Assembly: GCA_903919625.1 (NCBI GenBank)
Contig: CAIXIZ010000417.1
Coordinates: forward strand, 1 to 10,824
Direction: 5' to 3'
DNA length: 10,824 bases
Origin: an uncultured Verrucomicrobiota bacterium
GTDB taxonomy: Bacteria > Verrucomicrobiota > Verrucomicrobiia > Opitutales > Opitutaceae
Shown here: positions 1-7,101 of the stretch, in pieces
How the letters are laid out: each line of letters starts with the position of its first letter
Position numbering within the stretch: the stretch's first letter is position 1
Program-made: the position numbers and the translations under genes
Notes under the pieces: generated by a model
Told to the model about the DNA's origin: nothing
The model's database searches: none
The model's input: the letters and a program-made list of their open reading frames with translations, nothing else

Positions 1-1097
1 AGCAGCAGGACATTGAGCAGATAGCGGACATTGGCCCAATTTTTCCAGAAACCCATGAACACCAGCACGCCGGCCATGCCGGCCAGGCTCAGTCCCGTGA
101 ACAGGTGCAGCGCCCGGCCGGCCGTATCCGCCGGCCGGTGACGCCGGCGCAGCTCCGCCGCCAGCAGCACCAGCCAGGCCCCCGCGCCCGCCCCCCAGCC
201 CCACGCGTGCGGGCCAAGCTCGCGCACGGCCTCGGTGAGGAATTTTTCCGCCGCCTGCCACAGGACCGGCGGCGTCGGCGCCTGGCGGAAACCCAGCCGG
301 TAATAATAACCCCACCCCGCCAGCGCGAGGCCCAGCCGCACCAGCACGGCCAGGCCCAGCGCCCCGCCGCACAGGCCTGCCAGCCGCCGCGTGGTTCCGG
401 GCGGCGCGTCCCCGCGTCGCTCCGCCCAGCGCAACGCCATGACCAGGGGCACGGCAAATTGCACCAGCAGCAGCGAGTCCGAGCAGAGCCCGGCGGTCAG
501 CACCGCCCCCGGCGCAAGCCACCCGCCCCGCCCGGGCGCAGGCGCCCGGCGCAGCCGGCCGGCCAACGCGACCAGCGCCAGCCCGGTGAGCAACGTGCCG
601 CCGTGATAGCCGGGCAGTGGCTGCAGCCAGAGCACGGGAAGATGTTGCGGGAGGAACTGCAGGGCCAGCATGGCGATCACCGCGACTTCGCCGGTGAGTC
701 CGGCGGCCTCCTGGCTGCAGTCCGTCCACCCGCGGGCGACCGCCGCGATCAGCCCGGCCAGCGCCACCGTGTAAACCACCGCGTACACCGCAAAGCTCGG
801 TCCGCCCGGCCCCGTCAGGGCCAGGGCCGGCAGCTGGATGAAAAAATCCGGGAAAAAGAACGGTGCCCCGCCAAATCCCCAGCCCGTCAGCGGATATTTT
901 CCCGCGAGCACGTCGGCGGACAGCAGGTACGAATACACCACGTCACTCGACAGCGAGCCGTTCAACGCCACGGCGGCCAGCCGCAACGCCAGGGCCACCA
1001 CCAGCGCCAGCCCGGCGCCCAGCAGCCCGCAAGCCGGCCAGCCCGGCGGGCGGACGGTGACCGGCACCCTGCCCGGGCTTTCACCTGATGCGTTCAT
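1..1097 (-). CDS. Polytopic membrane protein, GT-C glycosyltransferase-like; C-terminus beyond the left edge
   Basis: Seen: an ATG at 1097 opens a frame that stays open to base 1 (365 complete codons), so the gene is cut by the window edge. The protein is very hydrophobic, with probable membrane spans near residues 22-46, 103-121, 136-157, 163-180, 196-222, 238-262, 304-315 and 332-350. A first extracytoplasmic loop carries an acidic residue (SSDVVYSYLL, about 50-59) followed by aromatic and proline-rich stretches, and NWANVRYLLN lies near the cut end. Known: GT-C glycosyltransferases (PMT/ArnT-like) have many helices and an acidic residue in the first large loop. Inferred: a membrane glycosyltransferase or relative using a lipid-linked sugar donor; the family is not certain. 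Its ATG overlaps the stop of the upstream gene as ATGA (1094-1097), which suggests translational coupling and membership of the exporter operon. The long plus-strand frame over the same bases is an Arg/Pro/Gln-rich GC artefact. Confidence 0.72.
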   Translation of the reverse strand, partial: MNASGESPGRVPVTVRPPGWPACGLLGAGLALVVALALRLAAVALNGSLSSDVVYSYLLSADVLAGKYPLTGWGFGGAPFFFPDFFIQLPALALTGPGGPSFAVYAVVYTVALAGLIAAVARGWTDCSQEAAGLTGEVAVIAMLALQFLPQHLPVLWLQPLPGYHGGTLLTGLALVALAGRLRRAPAPGRGGWLAPGAVLTAGLCSDSLLLVQFAVPLVMALRWAERRGDAPPGTTRRLAGLCGGALGLAVLVRLGLALAGWGYYYRLGFRQAPTPPVLWQAAEKFLTEAVRELGPHAWGWGAGAGAWLVLLAAELRRRHRPADTAGRALHLFTGLSLAGMAGVLVFMGFWKNWANVRYLLNVLL

Positions 1098-2005
1098 GGG
1101 AGCTGGCTGAGGAACTCGCGGACAATCGTCCAGCACCGCCCGCCGGCGTGAAACATCTGTGCCCAGGTGACCGCATCATTGCGGGAAATCGCGGTCGTAT
1201 AGAACACCGCCATGACATAAAAATTCCAGGCCGCCGCCATCCCGCCCAGCCCGCACAGCGCCGTCCGGCCCGCCGCAGGTAGCCGCGTCAGCAAACCTGC
1301 CAGCCCGATCATCAGGTACAGGCATGCCCCGTCGAAGGCGCGCTGCCCAAATGAAGAGGCGAACCACCAGCACCACCACGCCGCGTTGACATAGACCACC
1401 AGCACCAACGCCAGGCTCCCGGCCAGCGCCAGCCGGTCGCGCCGCCAGGCCAGCCAGCCCAGCCCGGTTGCCCCCGCCAGCAAAAAGGGATGCCAGTAAA
1501 AAAGCCCGTGTTGCGCGGAGAGCAGTCCGCCAAAGAACGCGGGGTGCAGCCAGTTGAACCCCTCCCCTTCCTCGCCGTAGGTGAACACCAGCCAACGGCC
1601 ATAGACCACATGCCAGGCGAAAAATTGCAGCGCCAGCAGCGGCACCACGCCAGCCAGCCAGGCCCCCGCCATCGCCGCCGCCCGTCGCGTGGTGCCGGCT
1701 GCGCGGGCCTCCCGCCACCAGATCCACGCCGGCACGACCGCAAACACCGCCAGCTGAAACCGCACAATCAGCATCAGCCCCCACGCCATCCCGGCCAGCC
1801 ACCACGGCCAGTTGCGCCCCCGTTCCTCCCGCGCGCGCAGCAACGCCCAGGTCATCAGCGTCACCCCGAGAAAGGCCGCGTTGTGGCTTAAGCTGAGCTT
1901 AAAGGTCTGATAATAGATGAGCGGGCTGCCCGCCCACAGCAGCCCGACCGCCAGCAGCGCGGTGGGCGGGTCGCACCAGCGCCGGACGCAGCGCCAGGCC
2001 AGCAA
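1094..2005 (-). CDS. C-terminal part of an interrupted GT-C-like membrane protein
   Basis: Seen: this frame continues without shift from the preceding ORF, separated only by a TAA at 2054-2056; the bases between still read as good protein (QTFIYSWHFLLALAGLL). The first possible start after the stop is a TTG at 2005, with no visible ribosome binding site. The 303 residues contain about seven to eight membrane spans, an aromatic loop (NWLHPAFFGGLLSAQHGLFYWHPFLL in essence, about 169-194) and a SFGQRAF motif at about 217-223. Known: the combination of a W..SFG.R.F motif followed by a hydrophobic LGLA-type helix occurs in GT-C mannosyltransferase-like proteins. Inferred: it is the C-terminal two thirds of a roughly 473-residue protein starting at 2515, made separately only if translation restarts, and otherwise a pseudogene remnant. 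The stop overlaps the next gene's ATG by four bases. Confidence 0.65.
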   Translation of the reverse strand: MLAWRCVRRWCDPPTALLAVGLLWAGSPLIYYQTFKLSLSHNAAFLGVTLMTWALLRAREERGRNWPWWLAGMAWGLMLIVRFQLAVFAVVPAWIWWREARAAGTTRRAAAMAGAWLAGVVPLLALQFFAWHVVYGRWLVFTYGEEGEGFNWLHPAFFGGLLSAQHGLFYWHPFLLAGATGLGWLAWRRDRLALAGSLALVLVVYVNAAWWCWWFASSFGQRAFDGACLYLMIGLAGLLTRLPAAGRTALCGLGGMAAAWNFYVMAVFYTTAISRNDAVTWAQMFHAGGRCWTIVREFLSQLP

Positions 2006-2053
2006 CAGCCCGGCCAGCGCGAGCAGAAAATGCCAGGAATAGATGAATGTCTG

Positions 2054-2515
2054 TTAGACCGGATTGTAACCGTCGCGCGCCAGCGTCCACACCCCCAGCC
2101 CCCGTCCGGCCGCGACCACCCCGTCGGCCGCCAGGTAGGCCGGGACCGACAGCACCGCCCAGCCGATGCCATATTTGTTGGCCTGCCGGCCGACGGGCGT
2201 GGGCTGACGTTTCAACATTTCCTGCCGAAAGCCCTCCGAAGGCCAGGTGTCGCACTCCGCGATGTCGTTGCGGAAATCCCAGTCGCCGTCCACCATCAGC
2301 GACCGCAGCCAAAAATAATAAAAGCTGCTGTCCGTCCCGCGCAGCGCGCTGCGCCAGGGCATCTCGGCAAACTGCGAGCCAAACGCCACCAGCGTCGCGC
2401 AGACCAGGGCCAGCAGCCCGCGCCGCCGGGCCGTGGTGAGCCCGTGCCAGGCCGCCGCCAGCTCCGGCCGCCATGCGCCCGGCGGGGCCGCGTGGTCAGC
2501 GGACAAACTGGCCAT
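2054..2515 (-). CDS. N-terminal part of an interrupted GT-C-like membrane protein
   Basis: Seen: the ATG at 2515 lies inside the end of the ABC ATPase gene (20-base overlap) and gives 153 residues ending at an in-frame TAA (2054-2056). One membrane span lies at about 33-50. It is followed by a loop with FYYFWLRSLMVDGDWDF (65-81), an Asn-Asp pair just after it, and NKYGIGWAVLSVPAYLAAD at 113-131. Known: a leading helix, then a 'dGDlDf.N' loop, then a '.KY.iGwa.l..P' segment is the usual N-terminal layout of a group of GT-C-like bacterial membrane proteins of roughly 450-500 residues. Inferred: this is the front of such a protein, and the acidic loop would be the catalytic or donor-binding side. 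On its own it lacks nearly all membrane spans and is unlikely to function. No Shine-Dalgarno sequence is visible; overlap with the ATPase gene could couple translation. Confidence 0.7.
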   Translation of the reverse strand: MASLSADHAAPPGAWRPELAAAWHGLTTARRRGLLALVCATLVAFGSQFAEMPWRSALRGTDSSFYYFWLRSLMVDGDWDFRNDIAECDTWPSEGFRQEMLKRQPTPVGRQANKYGIGWAVLSVPAYLAADGVVAAGRGLGVWTLARDGYNPV

Positions 2516-3236
2516 CGCGCATGGGCCGCACGTCGTCGCAACGCGCGGCCATTTCAGGGTTGTGGGTGACCAGCACGACCGTCTGGCCGTTCTGCCGCGC
2601 CAGGCTGGTGAGCAGGTCGAAAACGAGGCCGGAATTCCTGGCGTCCAGATTGCCGGTCGGTTCGTCCGCCAGGATGGCGGTCGGCTCGTTCGCCAGCGCC
2701 CGGGCGACCGCCACGCGCTGCTGCTCGCCGCCGGAAAGATGCGCCGCGGCGCGGCGGGCCTTGTCACCCAGCCCGACGACCGCCAGGAGCCCGAGCGCCC
2801 GCTCCTCCATCGCCGGCGGGGTGAGCCGCGCCAGCTTGCGCATCGGCAGCATGACATTTTCCAACGCGGTGAATTCCAGCAGCAGAAAATGAAACTGAAA
2901 CACGAAGCCCACATGCCGGCACCGCGCCGCCGTGCGCCGCCCGTCGTCCGCCACGGACATCAGCCCGCCGTTGATCCAGACCTGCCCGTCGTCGGGCTGG
3001 TCCAGCAGACCGAGCTGGTAGAGCAGCGTGGACTTGCCGCAGCCCGAGGGTCCGACAATGGCGTAAACGCGCCCACGCTCCGCGGCAAACGACACCCCGC
3101 GCAGCACATGCACCCTCCCCTCGCCTGTTCCCAGGTGGCGGTGCAGCCCCCGGCATTCCAATGCCGGAGCGGCCTCGCCGCCGCCTGCGGCGGCGGAGAG
3201 GTGGGGGGAAGGAGGAGGAGGACGGTTCACAGGCAA
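2496..3236 (-). CDS. ABC transporter ATPase, LolD/MacB type
   Basis: This is the cytoplasmic ATPase that powers the neighbouring FtsX-type permease. Counting from the TTG at 3236 (246 residues): Walker A GPSGCGKST at 62-70, Q-loop Gln114 in GFVFQFH, signature LSGGEQQRV at 167-175, Walker B ILADEP at 188-193 with Glu192 as catalytic base, D-loop NLDA at 196-199, H-loop His225. All are intact. The helical region FHFLLLEFTALENV closely resembles LolD/MacB/FtsE-group proteins; the usual Pro after the double Leu is Leu here. The start is uncertain: TTG 3236, GTG 3230 or TTG 3161 are all in frame, no ribosome binding site decides, and family proteins usually begin close to ALECRGLH (residue 25 here), so the Pro/Gly-rich first 24 residues may not be translated. 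It follows the permease gene by 29 bases and overlaps the next gene by 20. Confidence 0.93.
   Translation of the reverse strand: MPVNRPPPPSPHLSAAAGGGEAAPALECRGLHRHLGTGEGRVHVLRGVSFAAERGRVYAIVGPSGCGKSTLLYQLGLLDQPDDGQVWINGGLMSVADDGRRTAARCRHVGFVFQFHFLLLEFTALENVMLPMRKLARLTPPAMEERALGLLAVVGLGDKARRAAAHLSGGEQQRVAVARALANEPTAILADEPTGNLDARNSGLVFDLLTSLARQNGQTVVLVTHNPEMAARCDDVRPMRDGQFVR
3178..3196. repeat. GC hairpin at the start of the ABC ATPase gene
   Basis: ccgccgcc (3178-3185), loop tgc, ggcggcgg (3189-3196) is a perfect 8-base stem. A second one, ccggcatt/aatgccgg with a two-base loop, lies at 3150-3167. Both lie near the uncertain start of the ATPase reading frame and, as mRNA structure, could affect how much ATPase is made relative to the permease. 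No measurement supports this. Confidence 0.4.
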
Positions 3237-3265
3237 AGGGTGGATCTGACTTTGAAGGGAGCGCG

Positions 3266-4489
3266 CTACTGTGCCGTGCCGCGCACGATGTCGCCCGGCT
3301 CCAGCCGCGCGGCGCGGCGGGCGGGCAGGTAGCTGGCAAACAGCACGACCACCGCGGCCACCGTCACCGCCGCCCCGTAGTGCCAGGGCGACCAGGTCAC
3401 GACAAACGAGTCGGTGGAAAAAATCCCCCGGATGTGGATCGGCAGCCGCGACACGGCCCAGGTCGCGCCCGCCCCAAACAGCGCGCCGAACGTCGCGCCG
3501 GCGGCAAAGACCAGCGCACCCTGCCAGAGGAAAATCTGCGCGATGTCATTTCGCGTGTAGCCCATCGAGCGCAGGATGGCGATCTCCTTGGTCTTCTCCA
3601 TGACGAGCAGCGCCAGGGTGTTGAACATGCCCAGCCCCGCCACGAGGATGATCGTCGAGACGGTGATCGCCGAGGACAGCCGCAGCACCCGGAACACCTC
3701 CAGCCACGATTTTTCGCGCTGCTGCCAGGAGGTCACCGTATGCGAGATCACCGCCTGCAGCTGCCGGGCGTCCTCGGGCGCCCGCGCCGGATCGAACAGG
3801 GCGACCTGGATGTAGCTCGCCGCCCCCGGCTGTTGCAGCAGAGAGCGCGCCTCGGCGAGGTGCAGATAGACACGCTCCTTGTCGATGTCGTGGATGCCCG
3901 TCTCGTAGATCGCGCACACGCGATAACGCCGCGTCTGCCCGCGCGTTTCTATGGTGAAAGTGTCGCCTGTTCCCAAATGCAGCCAGGTCGCCAGCGCGCT
4001 GCCCAGCAGCGCGCCGTTGGGTGTCCGTCGGTACTCCTCCAGGTCGCCGCGCAAAATCTGCCGGGCCAGATCCGTCACGGCCAGATGGTCGTCGAGATTG
4101 ACGCCATAGACCCGCGCGGGCGAGGCATAGGCGCTGCCCACCAGGTTCACCCCGGCCTGCAAAATCAACGAGACCCCGGACACGTTGCGAAACTGCCGCA
4201 CCGCCGCCGCCACCAGCTCGGGATTTTCGATGTCGCCGTCGCTGGACTCCTTGGTGCCCGGAGCCGCCGCCGGCGCGTCGGGATCCGCCGTCGCCTGGAT
4301 GTGGTATTCCACCCGCAACGCACCGTTGGTCCCGAGGATGGTGCGGATGAAAAAGTCTTCAAAGCCGCTCGTCTGGGCCTGGGTGACAATGAAAAAACCC
4401 ACGCCAAACACGATGCCCGCCAGGCTCATCAGCATGGAGCGCTTCCGGGCCGTCAGGAACCGCAGGGCGATGCGCAGGTTGGGCGGCAT
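3266..4489 (-). CDS. ABC transporter permease, FtsX/LolC-E type
   Basis: Inner-membrane subunit of 407 residues. Seen: a short cytoplasmic start (IALRFLTARKR, 7-17), TM1 at about 19-38, a large periplasmic domain at about 40-268, then three spans at about 271-295, 320-345 and 370-390. Between TM2 and TM3 lies the coupling segment EKTKEIAILRSMGYTRNDI (298-316), and the C-terminus ends in YLPARRAARLEPGDIVRG, both typical of FtsX-domain permeases. The beginning (FLTARKR... SGFEDFF) is strikingly like LolC/LolE, which lift lipoproteins from the inner membrane. Known: related permeases (MacB, LolC/E, DevC) work as dimers by moving substrate in the periplasm rather than through the membrane. Only one permease gene is present, so a homodimer is expected. 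It starts 10 bases after the adaptor gene. The substrate cannot be read from the sequence. Confidence 0.93.
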   Translation of the reverse strand: MPPNLRIALRFLTARKRSMLMSLAGIVFGVGFFIVTQAQTSGFEDFFIRTILGTNGALRVEYHIQATADPDAPAAAPGTKESSDGDIENPELVAAAVRQFRNVSGVSLILQAGVNLVGSAYASPARVYGVNLDDHLAVTDLARQILRGDLEEYRRTPNGALLGSALATWLHLGTGDTFTIETRGQTRRYRVCAIYETGIHDIDKERVYLHLAEARSLLQQPGAASYIQVALFDPARAPEDARQLQAVISHTVTSWQQREKSWLEVFRVLRLSSAITVSTIILVAGLGMFNTLALLVMEKTKEIAILRSMGYTRNDIAQIFLWQGALVFAAGATFGALFGAGATWAVSRLPIHIRGIFSTDSFVVTWSPWHYGAAVTVAAVVVLFASYLPARRAARLEPGDIVRGTAQ

Positions 4490-4499
4490 GGCCTCGCGC

Positions 4500-5606
4500 T
4501 CAGGGTTGCTCCGCCCGCACGCGGTCCCCCGGGCGGAAGGCGTCCAGGCTGTCGGTGATGACCAGTTCGCCCTCGGCGACGCCGCTCACCAGCTCGATCT
4601 CCTGCAGGTTCGCAAAGCCGCGCACCACGTGCCGCTGTTCCACCCGGCCGTCCTTGGCCACCAGCACATAGTCGCCCTGCAGCGCCCGGCGCGGCGCGAG
4701 CAGCGCGTTGGCGCGTTCCCCCAGGATCACCCTGGCCTCGCCGCCCAGTCCAGGAATCAGCCGGCCGGGCGCGATTTTCACGTCGAGCCGCACGGTGTAG
4801 CGCTGCGTCGCCGGATCGGTCGTCGGCAGCACTGCCGCCACGGTCGCCTCAAATTTCTCCGTGCCATAGCCGAGCAGGGTCACTGTCGCCCGCTGGCCTG
4901 GCGCAATTCCCGCATAGCTTTCCTCGCTGATGCTCGCCTCGACCACCGGGGTGTCGGACACCAGCGTCGCCAGCGATGCGTCCGCCGGGATGAGATCTCC
5001 CGGCCGCACTTCCGCAGTAACGACCTGCCCGTCCTCCTGCGCGATCAGGCGCGTTTTCCCAATCAACCTCTGCTGCACCTCAAGCTTGCTGGCCAGGTCG
5101 GCCAGCTCCGCCTCGCGGTCGATTTTTTCCAGCGCCACCGTGTTCTCCAGCTGCTGCACATTGCGCTGGAGTTTCTCCAGGTCGGCGGGGGGGAACGTCC
5201 CCGCCTCGGCCTGCCGTTTTGCCCTGTCCCAGTCTTCGCGCGCGGTCGTCAGCAGCAGCTCGCTGGCGGAGCCGACCTTCTGCCGTTTCAGCACCGCCTC
5301 ACGGGCATTGTTCAGCTGCTTCAGCCCGATCTGCAGATCCACGTCGTCGATCTGCACCAGCACATCGCCCGCCCGCACCCGCGCCCCCACGGCCAGCGCG
5401 GCCGACTTGACGCTCCCGCCAATCTCGCTGCGCACCACCCGCACCGCGCCGGCGCGGACAATGACGGTCGCCGGCACGGCGTTGACCGCCCGCCCGCGTT
5501 TGACCGCGGCCACCGCCGCCACCGGCGGACGGCCCAGCAGGACGAAGCCCGCCAGCCCTGCCAGCACGAGGAGGCCGCCGAGTTTGAGCGTGGAATTGAT
5601 TTTCAT
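4500..5606 (-). CDS. Periplasmic adaptor (membrane fusion protein, HlyD/MacA/RND family)
   Basis: This adaptor would bridge the ABC permease and the outer-membrane channel. Of 368 residues, 8-24 form an N-terminal membrane anchor, and 56-90 are the first half of the lipoyl (biotinyl-like) domain with VRAGDVLVQIDD. A charged helical region at about 92-185 should form the coiled-coil hairpin, and the second lipoyl half follows at about 187-205 (QEDGQVVTAEVRPGDLI). A beta-barrel domain with PGQRATVTLLGY lies at about 236-247, and a membrane-proximal domain ends in VAEGELVITDSLDAFRPGDRV. Length and order are as in the family. There is no lipobox cysteine, so it is anchored by its helix rather than a lipid. 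Its ATG overlaps the stop of the TolC-like gene as ATGA (5603-5606), a sign of translational coupling. Confidence 0.93.
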   Translation of the reverse strand: MKINSTLKLGGLLVLAGLAGFVLLGRPPVAAVAAVKRGRAVNAVPATVIVRAGAVRVVRSEIGGSVKSAALAVGARVRAGDVLVQIDDVDLQIGLKQLNNAREAVLKRQKVGSASELLLTTAREDWDRAKRQAEAGTFPPADLEKLQRNVQQLENTVALEKIDREAELADLASKLEVQQRLIGKTRLIAQEDGQVVTAEVRPGDLIPADASLATLVSDTPVVEASISEESYAGIAPGQRATVTLLGYGTEKFEATVAAVLPTTDPATQRYTVRLDVKIAPGRLIPGLGGEARVILGERANALLAPRRALQGDYVLVAKDGRVEQRHVVRGFANLQEIELVSGVAEGELVITDSLDAFRPGDRVRAEQP

Positions 5607-6958
5607 GGGAAGGTGATGCTGGCGGACGGACGCGTGCCACGCTCCTGCAGCAGGGCATATTCGGCGACGCGGAGCAACTGCGCCGCGCGCAACCGCTGCA
5701 CCTCGCCGCGCAGCTGTTCATGGTCAAAACGCCGCCTGTCCCAGTCATCGGCGGAGATTTGGCCGGCATCCTTGCGCGGCTGGTCCGCCGCGAGTCGCGC
5801 GGCCGACTGGGTGAAACGGGCCTCCTTCACCGCCAGCTCCCGCTGCGCCAGTTCCAGGTCTTTCCAATCGTCCGCGAGCTGCCGCTGCAACGCCTGCTCC
5901 GCCAGGTCGTAAGCGAGCGTTTTCCGCCGCACCTCGGTGCGCGCCCGGCTCACCGCGGCGGAAGTTGCTCCGCCGTCGAAAATATTCCAGTTGGCCTGGA
6001 AGCCGAGGTAGAAGACCTGGGCGCCAAACACAAAGTCCTGCGTGGCTCCGGCCACCAGGTTGAACATCGGCCGCTGCTGCACCCGGGCAATTTCGAGGTT
6101 GAGCGCCGCCACCTCGCGCTCCTGGGCCACGGCCGCCAGGGCGGCGGGCGGACCGGCGTTGGCCACAGGCGGCATGATTGGATTCGCCGCCGGCCGCAGC
6201 CCGGCCGTCCAGTCCGGCACAGGCGGGATTTCTGCCGGCAGGTTGTCGCCCGGAAAATCCCTGGCCCCGATCAGCACGGCAAAATCTCCACTTGCCCGGT
6301 CCCACGCCCGCGTGAGCCGTTCGACCGCGAGCGCGCAGTCCTGCGCGACGAGCCGCTCGTCCGCCAGATCAAGCGACGCCACCTCGCCCCGGGCGGCGCG
6401 ATCCACGTCGCGCTGCAACTGGTCCGCGTGGCGGCGGTCATCCCAGCGCGCCTGCGCCAGGTCGAGCCGGCGCACAATGAGACCGGTGTATTGCGCGCGC
6501 AGCTCCAGGACAAGGTTGCGCCGGGCCTCGGTGAACTCGTGCTCGGCGAGCTGACGCTCGATCTCGCCGATGCGCGCCCGGTTGGCCAGCGCTCCCCAAT
6601 GGTAGACCGGCTGCGTCACGCTGCCCCCGTAGGAATCGTTGAAATTATAGCGTGAGCCGGGCTGGTCTTTCAGGATTTCCCGGCGCCCGTCGGCGCTCGC
6701 CGTCACATTGGCATGCGGATACAGCCCCGACCGCGCGTCCTGCTCCTCCGCCTGCGACGTCGCCAAGGCCAGCCGCGCCTGCAGCACGCGCGAGGAGTCA
6801 TTGAGTGCGCCCTGGATCAGCGGCGCCAAACCAGGCAGCAAAGTCTCGGGCAACCGGAGCGCCTCGTCCGCCACCGGTTTTCCCTGCGCGCTTACCCCTG
6901 CGGCCAGCGGTCCGCCGGCGAGGACGAGCAACAGGCAGATCGGGTTAAACCGGGACAT
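5603..6958 (-). CDS. TolC-like outer-membrane efflux protein
   Basis: This is the outer-membrane channel of the tripartite exporter, 451 residues, a normal length for TolC/OEP proteins. Seen: signal peptide MSRFNPICLLLVLAGGPLAAG with likely cleavage after the VSA at 22-24. There are two internally similar halves of long amphipathic helices, each with a beta-strand pair: SYGGSVTQPVYHWGALANRA (about 108-127) and NWNIFDGGATSAAVSRARTEV (about 331-351). The latter is the hallmark 'FDGG' segment. The C-terminal helix ends in RVAEYALLQERG. It is the first gene of the minus-strand train and sits head-to-head with nth, so the operon promoter should lie in 6959-7101. Placing the channel gene first in the order OEP, adaptor, permease, ATPase is less common than having it last. 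The ATG at 6958 is supported by the signal peptide directly after it. Confidence 0.93.
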   Translation of the reverse strand: MSRFNPICLLLVLAGGPLAAGVSAQGKPVADEALRLPETLLPGLAPLIQGALNDSSRVLQARLALATSQAEEQDARSGLYPHANVTASADGRREILKDQPGSRYNFNDSYGGSVTQPVYHWGALANRARIGEIERQLAEHEFTEARRNLVLELRAQYTGLIVRRLDLAQARWDDRRHADQLQRDVDRAARGEVASLDLADERLVAQDCALAVERLTRAWDRASGDFAVLIGARDFPGDNLPAEIPPVPDWTAGLRPAANPIMPPVANAGPPAALAAVAQEREVAALNLEIARVQQRPMFNLVAGATQDFVFGAQVFYLGFQANWNIFDGGATSAAVSRARTEVRRKTLAYDLAEQALQRQLADDWKDLELAQRELAVKEARFTQSAARLAADQPRKDAGQISADDWDRRRFDHEQLRGEVQRLRAAQLLRVAEYALLQERGTRPSASITFP

Positions 6959-6996
6959 GGCGGGCGAGGGAAACGTCGCGCCAATGCGCCGGTTCG

Positions 6997-7010
6997 TGCC
7001 AGCTTTGGCA
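6997..7010. promoter_or_regulatory. Candidate operator: small inverted repeat in the divergent intergenic region
   Basis: A perfect 5-base inverted repeat TGCCA-gctt-TGGCA lies about 40 bases upstream of the TolC-like start and 92 upstream of nth. Its position between divergent genes is what one would expect of a regulator binding site, but short palindromes occur by chance at this GC content, and no regulator gene is in the window. No convincing -35/-10 pair was found nearby. Confidence 0.2.
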
Positions 7011-7101
7011 ATCCTGAATTCCCCGCCCGGGCCAGGACGGTGCCCGCTTCACCTGCCTCCCCGCTTGCCCAACCGGCACCGGCCAACAAGCTGATCCCGG
7101 C

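Noticed and set aside
105..1088. Long plus-strand open frame of 327 codons
   Set aside because: Its translation is Arg/Gln/Pro/His-rich with no fold-like pattern, while the opposite strand encodes a clean polytopic membrane protein. It is a GC-driven shadow.
3161..4558. Plus-strand open frame of 465 codons over the permease and ATPase genes
   Set aside because: It is antisense to two genes with intact family motifs and its translation is low-complexity basic text.
4185..5912. Plus-strand open frame of 575 codons, the longest in the window
   Set aside because: It is antisense to the adaptor, permease and TolC-like genes, which have clear domains; the translation is rich in Arg, His and Ser without recognisable motifs.
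6986..7001. Possible sigma-54 promoter (TGGCACG on the minus strand) upstream of the TolC-like gene
   Set aside because: The -24 half looks perfect, but the -12 half reads GGCGC instead of TTGCA and its GC is out of register, so the match is incomplete.
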